NCBI GenBank assembly: GCA_023853785.1 | Contig: JAJIRX010000572.1 | Span: forward strand, 1 to 54,151 | Reading direction: 5' to 3' | DNA: 54,151 nt | DNA from: Psilocybe azurescens | Lineage: Eukaryota; Basidiomycota; Agaricomycetes; Agaricales; Agrocybaceae | Shown: piece after piece, positions 1 to 9,879 of the stretch | Layout: the number at the start of each line of letters is the position of its first letter | How positions within the stretch are numbered: the stretch's first letter is position 1 | Program-made: the position numbers and the translations under genes | The notes under the pieces: model-generated | The model's input: the letters and a program-made list of their open reading frames with translations, nothing else | The model's database searches: none | What the model was told of the DNA's origin: nothing

Positions 1-1320
1 GTTTCAAGAATGAATCATATTCTGCACGCAACAAATCCCGCCTCCTTCTGACAGCCATATATATCCTGCAGCCGGCTTTGCTGTCCGAACATGATCTGCC
101 TTAAATTTCCGTCAGCAACAAATATTCGTTTATACACCCAGCGGTTCGGTCGCTCTTCCAATTGTCCGGCAAGTTCACCCCGACTTGTGGACATGCTGGG
201 CATTAATTTGCAAGTTCCCCCGGACTTCCGTCGCACTTCTACCATTGTGACCAGCAAATCCCACCATTTGAGTTTCTTCATCCATCGCCACAGACGTGTC
301 ATGCGACGAAATTCGTTGTATAGATCGACCACACTTGAGGGAGCAATTGGGTTCGTTACAGGCGCAATAGATTGTAAAATTGATATGCCGATGCCTTGAG
401 TTCAAGATTTGAAAGACGGAAGAAATCAAGCATTTGAGCTGAAAACAATGTCCGGACGTGATAGAAGCTGGTTGGTATCAATCTGTTGGCCATGAGGTCA
501 AGTGGAAGAATGTTAGGCCCCGGCATGAACATGAAACCATAGCCAAGTGGTGAAGTCCGTTTGTGTGAACGACACGGACATACGAGTTATTCAGACCATC
601 GGCGGTGGGAATGCCCCCTGTAAAGGCCGTAGTCGGGTCGGCATCACCGACATTTAATGCTGCGAGATAGTTGGGAATGAAACGGACATCGGCTTCGGCA
701 TTGGTGACTTCTGTTGCATCGTCAGGCTCCTCATCCGGCACCATTTCGTCTTGTACCACGTCGGAATTATTTTGCAGCGATTGCAAATAGTGTTCAAACT
801 CTTGGTCATTCCAATTATAGTCGGCTGGTGCATTCTCCGATTCCTGCTGGCGAGTATCAGTGTCGTTTGCATTATTCGATGCCGATGCGATGCCACTCCC
901 GGTCCCGGTCCCGCGTTCTCAAATTCTGTACCCTGTTGCCGGAGTTCTGCCTGCTCCTGCTTATCTTTGGGCCGCTCAATGGATTCCAAATATCTTCTCT
1001 GAAATTCTAGAGCTGAACAAAGAGGATTGCCGTCGTGGTGGGGTATCAGAAGGTAACTTCCGACTTCCCAAAGCTCGGCTTTGCGGAAATGGGAACCGGT
1101 CCACCGTTGAATTTTGTGCATGGGATTATCTTGGTGTGTCTCGCGCATGCAAGACCTGCATAGCATCGCAGGCATACTGCAGTCTTGACATCGCCATACC
1201 GCCCGGAGGTTAGAAGCACAATGAATGCACTCAGAGAGCTCAGGTCGGAGAGATTCCCGGCTGAGCAATGCCCCAGCAAATCATCTACTCTGTCCACAAA
1301 CTGCAATATATAATCTCGTT
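1..1320 (-). CDS. KDZ-type transposase, N-terminal part, cut by the window edge
   Basis: Minus-strand reading over several frames gives the N-terminal half of a Kyakuja-Dileera-Zisupton transposase. At about 930-1268 there is a CxC2-type cysteine cluster: CIHC, then WRCQDC, LCRSC and ETHQDNPMHKIQRW. It is followed by the usual NSYVRVVHTNGLHHL and CSC pattern at about 530-600. Further on come DLYNEFRRMTRLWRWMKKLK (about 270-330) and RWVYKRIFVADGN (about 95-140), the start of the RNase H-like core, whose first acidic residue lies in the VADGN motif. The catalytic remainder lies beyond position 1. KDZ elements are DNA transposons expanded in basidiomycetes and are often found near TET/JBP genes. 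The reading frame shifts several times, which could be decay or base-call error. Terminal repeats are not visible. Confidence 0.8.
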
Positions 1321-1654
1321 GTGTCTTTTATTTGGTCAGAACATGACTTAAATGAATATCTTTAAAGCAGTCTGACCTTCCGCGTTTTGGTTCTACAACA
1401 GAGTCATCCATTTCCAAGTCCATGCTGTAAAATGGATTGTCTTCATTATCTGGAACCACGTCTATCGGTGGAGAGGGCCCAGCAGTAGGATCTGTCTGTT
1501 CACGTTCCAGTGCGACTGCATACTTTTTGTCTTGACTCTCCCATTCCGTGTGACAGTTTTTCTAGTTTCATATGTAATGGCGGCGGCCTCCACATCGCCT
1601 TCACGCAATATATTTCTGCGTGCCGCGTTCTTGTTTTTGCCGTTGAGAGGGCAT

Positions 1655-1674
1655 TGAGAGAGAGAGAGAGAGAG
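1655..1674. repeat. (GA)n microsatellite
   Basis: About ten GA units lie between the KDZ gene and the divergently transcribed gene at 1849. The 1321-1848 interval otherwise shows no gene. It is the shared 5' region of the two divergent genes. Confidence 0.85.
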
Positions 1675-1848
1675 TTCTGTTGAAAGATTGCATATGAAAA
1701 TTTATCGCATATAACCGCATGATGGGTTATCCGGGTTTAACTGATGTCCGATACTCTATTTGATATTATATTTTGAAAATTTCCATTGTATTACACCTTC
1801 CCTTAAACGCCTCTTGACTGTTCCGCCTACTGTGCATCTGTTGCGAAT

Positions 1849-4698
1849 ATGGACTCCGCAACTATCGAACAACCTCCTGCCCCACCAAACATATCCTCCA
1901 ATGATGTGGATGCCGAGCATGTGAACGATGATATCGGTCCGATCCCGAACCCTGTCAATCCCAATTTTCTCGTGCGCCCAGATCGGCGTCAAGTTGTGTA
2001 TAATTCTGAAGAGCGGAAAGTGCTTGACGCCCATAAAGAAAGGTATCTGGCGTCGAAATCAGCGGAAGAACGCAAAAGTGTGGCAAAGACATACATTTTG
2101 CCTGCAATATTTCAGTACTGGGACAGTATAGGTCATGAAATCGGAGACTCACGAACGCAAGCAAGGGTACGTCAAGGTTTCATTCTATTCAAAAGCTAAA
2201 GTCTAAATGTTCTAAAAATACATTTGGGCGCCTTCTCGGACTGTTAACATTATATAGAAGCTAGTCGCTTGGATGCAAAACACATGGCGTGGAGCCAAAG
2301 TTGCAGAAACAATAATTACAGGGGCAGCAATGAAAAGAACAGAAGTTTTATGGCAGACACACAAGGGATGATGTTTTTGCAGAGATCGCAAGTCTAATGG
2401 GACTTAATTCCGCATCCACTCAAACACCTAATTGGTTTGACTTTCGTATGAAGGCTTTGGGAAACATCCTGCAACGCATGTCAGCACTGCAGCTGGAACA
2501 ACTAGATAGACAAGGTGCACAGATTGTGTCTGCAGCAAATCAGGACAACGACAGGAGACAACAGTCAGTGCTATGCTTCTTTGTGGGCCGGCTCAATCAA
2601 AGTATTGCACAGGCTGGCCGAAAAAAGCCATTTCACGGTTCTCAAAAAGCGCAAAGGGTCACTGGAACGAAATGGGGTCCTATCCCTTTCATTTGTGGCA
2701 TACACAGACACGTCAGGCAAGCTTGTCGTTCAGGTGTAAGCAAATTTCTCCAATTGCCGGCCGGCTCCCCGACACCCGGCATCGGCATTTTCATTCTATT
2801 CACAATTTTATAGTGTTGATCAGATGGCGGAACTTATTGAGGTCGATGCTCCACTATTCGAAAGTCAATACAGGCCTCAGGTGCACCAAATGAAGCTCTA
2901 TGTGATGGAATATATAACCAAAATGAAGAAGATCTTGAACCCTGGACCTACCATGGGCGCCGAACGGCACCGGCAATGATGTCAAGGATCTCAATCTGCA
3001 ATTCGACCAGCACGGATTCCCGATCCTTCCCCAGAGATTAGACACAAAGTCAGGCAACCTGCCTGTCAAGAAAGAACTCGATGAGATGATTCGGAAATAC
3101 TTTGCGAAACATTACAGTTTGTCCACCTCATAGCTTAGCCAGCATTTCTGAACTGAAAATATGAATAGAGCTGGCAACGAACGGCCGAAGCAAACATGTC
3201 CCGTACAAACAACTACAGGAAAATCAGGCTCAGTTCGTATTACCGGAATATCTTCCCAGTGGATTCACAATCAAAGACCCTCGCGACCTGAGTTTGCCCA
3301 ACATAATATCACTGATAGACCACATTTTGGGCGACAGGAAACACATCCCATAAACCATGTGTTTCGCTTTTCAATGGTCAACGCCAAACGAAAGGTTACG
3401 AACCTATCCGTACACATTATCCGGACGAGAGCGGTCAAGAGGAGTCCGGCCCGAGTCCGATCCCGACACGGTTCCGGCTTCAGGCACAAAAAGCATACAA
3501 ATTCCAACAAAAGAAAGGCAAAAGCAAAGCTCAGAATACGGATGGGCAAAATGTTTTGGGATCGGAGATATTCTCTTGCAAATGAGTCCCGCCCGGACTC
3601 CGATGTGGACATGCCGGCACCCATACGCCCGTTGTCGATAAAGGCAAAGAAAAGGCTATTGGACCGGACTCGGAAGTTCCGAACGATATTGATCAAGGGG
3701 CTCCGGAGTTTTTAGCTGCACCAGCCACACTCCTTCATTTGCCACAGGCTAATCCGCTCAACGATGTCCATGATGGGCACGAACATCTGAATTCATGGGA
3801 CTGGGGCACCAATGTGGGACCTTACCCTGACTTAAGCTACAATGCCAGCCTAACAGTCGCACATCCTTTTGCCGCTGGGCCATCCAATGCCGAAACACTG
3901 GAACCTCTGAATGCCGATCCCGACGACGGACTTGACGACATGGCGTATATCAGAAGTTTCAGTGACAGCCAAAACATGTTTTACAACAGTCAGACAATGT
4001 TTGGTAACAACCACTCCAACAACTATCAGCTTCAGAATGCGCAGACCCAAGCCTTCTTGCCGCATTTAAATGACAATACCTACGCCTTTTCGAACAACAT
4101 TGCCGCGCAATTGTCCGGTCAGGACTATGATCAACAGAGAGTGACACTGGATGCAGACAATGGTAACTCCCCATTGATGCATATCACGTCTCAAATCGAA
4201 CCCCAAGAAAAAAAGAAAGTCGAAAACTTTGGCGACCATTCAATCTTCATCCGTTTCCACAGAAGTTCAAATGTTTGACTTATTCAACGTTATCGGCAAA
4301 TCGTCAATCGGCGCGGATCCGGTGCCGATATCGGACCCCATGCACCCAGCGAAATACCTACACAACGACTTTGCCAGCAAGAATTGCATCTGACAATGAA
4401 GACTTACCTGTTAACATCGGAGTCTGCGTGTCGTCCGGGCGGACTCCGGGCCAATGCCGATGTTGCACCTCAAATCTCCTCTGAAACACCTACACAACGA
4501 CTTTTCCAACAAGAATTGCACGGTAGTGTAATGACCACCGCGATTGGTCTCAGCACTGAGGAGTTGAACAGATTGCCTGCTGCCACTTCTGCGAAGAGGA
4601 CAGTCCGGACTTCAGATACATTGGCATTACTAGAATCCGAGTCCGACAAATTGCGGGTCAATGGCCCGCGCAAATGCATACGTAGAGTGCGGGAATAA
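1849..4698 (+). CDS. Multi-exon protein of unrecognised family, next to KDZ
   Basis: The first exon starts at MDSATIEQPP and ends at ...SRTQAR. It is followed by a GT-AG intron (about 2166-2260) and an exon reading KLVAWMQNTWRGAKVAET. Joining that to DVFAEIASLMGLNSAS requires removal of one G from the GGG at 2365-2367. Later pieces read GVLSLSFVAYTDTSGKLVVQ (about 2670-2740), MAELIEVDAPLFESQYRPQ (from 2824), LQFDQHGFPILPQRLDTK (about 2995-3050) and LPEYLPSGFTIKDPRDL (about 3240-3290). The C-terminal part is low-complexity, Asn/Gln-rich, and appears to end at RRVRE near 4698. I half-recognise this as a protein found in many copies in Agaricomycetes, but I know no function for it. The exon structure is approximate and several single-base shifts are needed. 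Confidence 0.5.
4355..4521 (+). repeat. Short direct repeat within the 3' part of the upstream gene
   Basis: The phrase ACCTACACAACGACTTT followed by a near-identical CAACAAGAATTGCA tail occurs at about 4357-4388 and again at about 4489-4520, roughly 132 bp apart. It looks like a small tandem duplication in the C-terminal coding region. Confidence 0.7.
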
Positions 4699-4907
4699 CA
4701 GTATGCACTCTCACATTTCAGATGGGCACAAGAAAATATTGTTATATTCTGACAAACAAAATTAGAGAGCATGTACATGTGTGATATATAACAAAAAAAA
4801 ACCGCCCATAGCGTCCCAAATGAAACCACACCGGAGAGCGTATATGATGTCCGAAACAAACGTGACAGCAGAAAACGTCCCAAAGAACAAATTCACGAAG
4901 TGTCGGA

Positions 4908-6924
4908 CTACTCATCATCCATCTCATCTTCCGTGTCGTGGTCGACCAAGCCGCGCCGATGGCTAAGAGGGCTCACCGGCGTGGGCCTCCTCGTGATAAC
5001 TACCACGGGCTGAGAATTGCCGGTAGACGTAGACGGGGCGGAGTCGGCGCCGAAGCCGGACACATATGGGGGCCGAGAGCGATAGCCCTCAGAGCTGGAG
5101 GTCGCCACTGGAAGCGACGGCTGTGAACTTGCAGACGACTGTGTCGGTGTGCTCCGTTGTGCACGAGGGGAGACTCCAGCTGCAGATCGTCCTCCGTTTG
5201 CATTTGGTCGCTCGCCGATGTCGCTGCCGGCAGTGAAGCTTGTTGTTGCTCCATGTCGACGTCCTCGATTGCTGGAGTGGCCACGGTAGAGGGACCTGAA
5301 TTGTAGCGCCAAATGACGGCGCCAGTGACATTGTGATAAATACAGCCATGACTTGGACGGTTGGGATCGAACTTACGGTGAAGGTACGAGTCAGGGTTCT
5401 GTGCCGGAGTGACGGATTCCGGTGGAACATGTGGCCCGGAAGAAATGTGGGAGGCGGCGGCAGCGATGTCCGTTCGCGACAGTGGGGCGATTAGCAGCGG
5501 GGACGAGAGGGATCGCGGGAATGAGGGGCGGAAGCGGCGCGGACGCCCGGCGCAGCGGCAATATTTGCGGTTGATCCTTCCGACGATTCTACCTCTGCTT
5601 GGTGTGCCGCTGAATCGTGCTCGACGTTGTGAGGTGCTGGCGTAGCGATTGGCGGGCGAACGAGGGGCGCGTGGTAGGGACAGCGGTCTCCGCGCCATCG
5701 GCAATTGTTCCGGAGCCCGAAATGGCGAGGCACTTGAGGTCGACGCAGTCCGAGCCGAAGGAGGTTGTCTTTGTAGCCTGGCTACACGACCCTCCAGATC
5801 AGCGACCGCATTGCATAGGTCCCCTATTTCGTCGTCGAATTTTGGATGACCTCTGTGTTTTGCGGAGCTGCTCACGAGCCTTGTCGATCGCCCTTTTTGA
5901 CCGGCCACCACCTCCTCCAACTTCTCTATCCTATCTTCCAGCCGCGGGACAATTTCGTCCAAAGCTCTCCAGCGCTCAATGTCCTCCAAAGTGATATCTG
6001 AATACTATTTAGCTTTATCACTGGTATACAAAGAAAAAAATCACTTACCCGCGAAGGCCAGGTTGAAAGTGCTCCCAGACATTTCATCCATCCTTGCCCT
6101 CTTTGCGGCCGGCATTTGCGCAGTCGCCTTCCCTTCCGCTGTTTGCCTTCCCCTTCCCCTTCCCCTTCCCCTTCCCCTTCCCTTCCCCTTCCCCTTCCCC
6201 TTCCCCTTTCCCTTCTTGCCTTCTTTGTCCGACATGCCATATGAGACAGGGCGCAGTAATAACATGACCCACCGCTCTTACGACCTTCTACCTGCACGCA
6301 TTCCAGTTTTTCCTCTTGCACTGCAGGCACGTCACCGCTGTGAGGCGCTGATTAGAGCGTTTTGGGGGCCGGACACGTTGGCCGGGTTTGCCGTGCCGAT
6401 CTGTCTTCGGGATCCGGGAGCGCCTTCGTGAAACGAGGATCGTCGTCGTCATCGTCATCGTCGTCGTCCTCAGTAGATTCTTCTTCGTCTTCGTCTTCAC
6501 CTTCGGCATCATCGTCTTTGTCGCCGTCGCCGTCGTCGTCGTCCACTGGCTCGGCGGACCTCTTGCGCTTTTCGCTAGGGCCGTGTCCGTTGCCGACTTG
6601 TTGCGCAGCGGAACGATTGTGCCGATCGGAGTCCGTGCCGTCGTCCATTTCCGCGTCCTCTGCCACTGGATGAAGCGCTCGCGATGCCTTTTTGCTTGCG
6701 GTGTGATCGTCATCCTGGACAGCTCGATGGAGGGGGACGGATTCGTTGGGAGGTCGTTGGAGGAGGCGGGGCGCTATGTGGCGGAATGTATGTGTCGACG
6801 CTGGTTCGGGCACATCAAACATCTGCAACGCTAGTAAGTGATGACCCATACCGGTTGACAGGTCCGGGATAGCATCCCGGACCTGTGTGGGCTTCGGTTT
6901 TGCTCGGGGCTTTGACCCAGACAT
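4908..6924 (-). CDS. Zn2Cys6-like cluster protein with acidic tract, (GK/GR)n linker and coiled coil
   Basis: The start is MSGSKPRAKPKP (ATG at 6924). An acidic Asp-rich run follows (about 6430-6500, minus strand), then a cysteine cluster at about 6225-6335. Restoring one A in the five-A run at 6307-6311 gives C-x2-C-x6-C-x11-C-x2-C-x6-C, which is the spacing of a fungal binuclear zinc cluster. A Gly-Lys/Arg linker encoded by GGGAAG hexamers follows, then STFNLAFAG, an intron of about 50 bp (about 6000-6050), and DITLEDIERWRALDEIV leading into a heptad-like coiled coil (about 5750-5990). The C-terminal end GLVDHDTEDEMDDE stops at about 4908. A nuclear DNA-binding role is an inference from the cluster alone; unlike standard regulators, the cluster is internal rather than N-terminal. 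The tail is Ser/Pro-rich and crosses frames. Confidence 0.55.
6146..6215 (-). repeat. GGGAAG hexamer array, coding
   Basis: About eleven near-perfect CCCCTT units on the plus strand (GGGAAG/AAGGGG on the coding strand) encode the Gly-Lys/Gly-Arg linker of the Zn2Cys6-like protein. Such an array is a likely site of length variation. Confidence 0.8.
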
Positions 6925-7260
6925 TTTCTGAAGCTGTGGTCGCCCCCTTTGATCCTGAGGCCTCCTGCGGTCCTGGCCCATGTGCCATGGCTTTGACTGG
7001 GTTGGTATTTATTTGCATTACCTGCGTGGGCGCGAGGGGCGAGGGTCGAGGGCGAGGGGCGACCCTGGACCGGGACCGGGACCGGGACGGCAGCCGGACC
7101 TGCCATCTCGCGCTCACCCCTCTTTTCCGTATCCGTGCCCAGTCCGACGTCCTGTCTCGCTGAGCCCCGATCCTTCCCAACTCCCGCTCCTCCTTGAGTT
7201 ATCTCGCCTGACCGAACTGTTTCCTCCTCTCTCTTATCACTCTCCTTGCCGCCTCCGGCG

Positions 7261-7652
7261 TCACTCCCTTCTGCGCGCTGCGGTTGTCGTGTGCAGTTCC
7301 CTCTGTTCAGCGCAACTTTTCTTGTATTTTGCCGCAAATTCCGCCGGGTTGAAATCTGAGTTCTTGAACACGCTGTAGTAATCGTACAACGGAGTCCAGA
7401 AGAAGAGGTTGCCATGGGCAGCGAATGTCTCCTTGAAAAGACCGTCCTCTTTGGCCGTCAATACATTTCTCTATATCTTTGGTCAAAATATTGGTTGCCA
7501 ATGCCGCAAATGTACTTACCAAACCTTTCTTCTGTGATTTCAGAACCTCCACGATATTGCCGTTGTTCGCGCCTTTCTGGAACAAATCGTCGAGGTGCAA
7601 CATAGCGCCGATTAGGCTATCGGAATTCTGCGAAGATCGTGTTGTTGGACAT
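7261..7652 (-). CDS. Small protein of unrecognised family, about 115 residues
   Basis: The start MSNNTIFAEF is at 7652. Dropping one C from the CC pair (plus-strand GG at 7622-7623) continues into DSLIGAMLHLDDLFQKGANN and VEVLKSQKKGL. A GT-AG intron of about 50 bp (about 7467-7516) then joins in frame to RNVLTAKEDGLFKETFAAHG, NLFFWTPLYDYYSVFKNSDF and a C-terminus rich in Lys/Arg (AARRRE, stop at about 7261). It is mostly helical and has no signal peptide or membrane segment. I think I have seen relatives in other Agaricomycetes but know no function. It is divergent with the gene at 7860 over about 207 bp. Confidence 0.55.
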
Positions 7653-7859
7653 GTTTTGTCTTGCAAGTGATAAGCGGGAGGCGGGTTCTGGACGCGAAAA
7701 TTGGCGGATCGGCACAGGGAAGTTACGGTAATTGAAGAGCGCAAAAATAAAATGATGGTAAACATCAACCTGCCAAATAGATGTCAATACTGCCGCCACA
7801 CACGCGTCGTAGCCCCTAAACACTCAGTGTCCGGATCGCTGACTTACTTTTCAACCACC
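7653..7859. promoter_or_regulatory. Shared intergenic region of two divergent genes
   Basis: The 207 bp separate the starts of the small minus-strand gene (7652) and the plus-strand gene (7860). A bidirectional promoter is inferred from the arrangement only; no specific element is evident. Confidence 0.3.
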
Positions 7860-8674
7860 ATGCCTAATCCCGAGACACACACATCTGCAGTCCCAGAGGG
7901 CTATGCTCTGATCCCCAGTCAGCACAAAGGAAAGATGGATATCTTGTCCCACAATTTATTCTTCCCGATCTCCTCCAGTCCTTTCACGCACATCGTGAAA
8001 AAAAAATGGAGACCACCATAGCGGAACGCAAAGTCAGTACATTTGTGTTCAACATGTCTTTGGCCCACCCCGTTGGCGTTCCGATGCCGTGCCGCTCCGA
8101 TGCTGTATTTACATACACTTCGTTCCGGGACCGGGGTCGATTCAGTCCGATGCTAACGTATATATGGTTTCATTAGAGCTCTCAGGTGCATAGTCGGCCG
8201 TTCGTTGAAATTCGCGGAGGAGCACATCAAGGTTCCTCCAAATCCCGTAAGTCTCATATCAGTATTTTGTCAGTATTAATCTCACTTTATAAGGATTTGA
8301 GTAACGAGGAGCGCCTCAATATTCATGCCGAAGTCATTGCGGCTACGAACCGGCTCGGAGCCTCCTACAAGGACGCGGCAAATCGCTTGTATCTGGCCGA
8401 AGTTGCTAAGCTGAAAGCGGTGGACCTTCACAAGAAGGGTCTTGCTAACGAGTCCCAGCGCATGCAAAATGCTTTGATTGAATTTGAAAGAAAATATCGG
8501 GATAATGCGCATACCGACACGAATGCAGTGGATGGGGATGTCGGTATTGAAAGATCGGTGACGGCACAGTCAGGGCAGGACGCGACTGGTGCTCTGCAAT
8601 ACGATAGATCGGGCAAAAGCAAGGGCAAGGGCAAAGGCAAAGGCAAAGGCAAGGCCCGGATTATCTACGAATAG
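7860..8674 (+). CDS. Helical protein of unrecognised family with Lys-Gly repeat tail
   Basis: The likely start is the ATG at 7860 (MPNPETHTSAVPEGYALIPS). An intron of roughly 140 bp (about 8029-8176) leads to ALRCIVGRSLKFAEEHIKVP. A second short intron (about 8248-8293) joins in phase to DLSNEERLNIHAEVIAATNR. A helical, Lys/Glu-rich body follows (KLKAVDLHKKGLANESQRMQ), and the protein ends in a KSKGKGKGKGKGK tract and RIIYE (stop at 8674). The Lys-Gly tract echoes the linker of the Zn2Cys6-like protein next door. The first exon needs a frame change (long A run at about 7999-8007) to connect, so its details are unsure. No function is proposed. Confidence 0.5.
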
Positions 8675-9879
8675 TTGAATACCCTTTTTATCTTTTTTTT
8701 GGTGTGTAATGGAATGAATGTATCTCATATAAGGAGAATACTCTTGCCAGCGACTCAATGGAATCAAGGTGCTTTAAACCCACCTGTGATTTCGAATGCT
8801 GCCGTGCCGGATTCGGGTCGGACACGACATTTGTACTTTCCGTCCGCTTTGATAACACCGCACACTGCCTTGCCGTTCCTTTCTACCTTAACATGATGCG
8901 TATTTTTATTCATTGAAGACAGTAGTAAAATTACCATGCCAATTTTGTATCCACCGTAAGAAGTGAATTCTCATCCAAAGTACCTGAGCATGAATGACAA
9001 AGGTAACTCTCATTCTTGCCTTCGCACAAACGGGTATTTGAAACACCACGGGAAGAGACGGCCGTGTCCGCTCCGTGCCCGACCCGACATCTGGTCTTGA
9101 GTTTTGAAGCATGACATTCGGTGCCACTAGCTTTAAGTGAGAAATGCTATGTCCGCTAATGTTACGGTATCCGCTCCGTGCCGCGTCCGTCCCGACCCGT
9201 CGATACAATGTCATGTGTCATGCATTCTCAGGTATTGCACATGCAAGTAAACATTCCGGGTTGGGCACGGGTCGGACACGGCTTTTTGCTTGACGCATTT
9301 TCAAATTTTGACCGAATGGGAGGCAGAGATGGTATAATTTCATGCATATTGAGAATTTAGTGCAATTCAGCCCATAATGGAAAATAAAGCCAGAAAGCCG
9401 GCGTCCGACCCGGTCCTGACCCGACCCGCAGAATGTGCAAACCACATCCTGGCCAGAGTAATCCTGACATGCGATGGATATATGGGGTATGTATCCATCA
9501 AGTGGTCAGATTCCTCCATTCACTGGCCCATACAATATGGTACAGTGTGGATTGCCATTTAAAGGTATGGTACATTGGGGCGGCTCAGAGGAATTATTGA
9601 ATCCATATGGAATGCTACATTGTAACTGTACTTTGTATCATATACTATAGTACAGTGTAACATCAGTATGTGCAACATCGGCCCAGGTGATATAAGGCAG
9701 CAAGTCCATTGAATTCACCACGATCCTATCCTTGTACATTGTCTCCAGCAAGGTTAATATGTCGAGATTGGTTCGGAAAATCTTTGGAAAGGTTTGATAA
9801 GTATGCAATAAGAAACAATAAATTGTGCCACGTACATCTATTAATTTTGCCGGCTGAGATTCACCAACAATTTCAACCT
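8675..9879. other. No gene seen; several GC-rich TCCG/CCGG motif clusters
   Basis: I find no convincing coding sequence. Clusters of a degenerate motif (TCCG, CCCGACCCG, CGGGTCGGACACGG) occur at about 8803-8832, 9058-9095, 9168-9203, 9258-9283 and 9398-9428, in both orientations. Between them the sequence is AT-rich. Confidence 0.5.

Noticed and set aside
6362..6834. Plus-strand ORFs with Ser and Val/Ile runs
   Set aside because: Antisense of the poly-Asp segment of the minus-strand Zn2Cys6-like gene.
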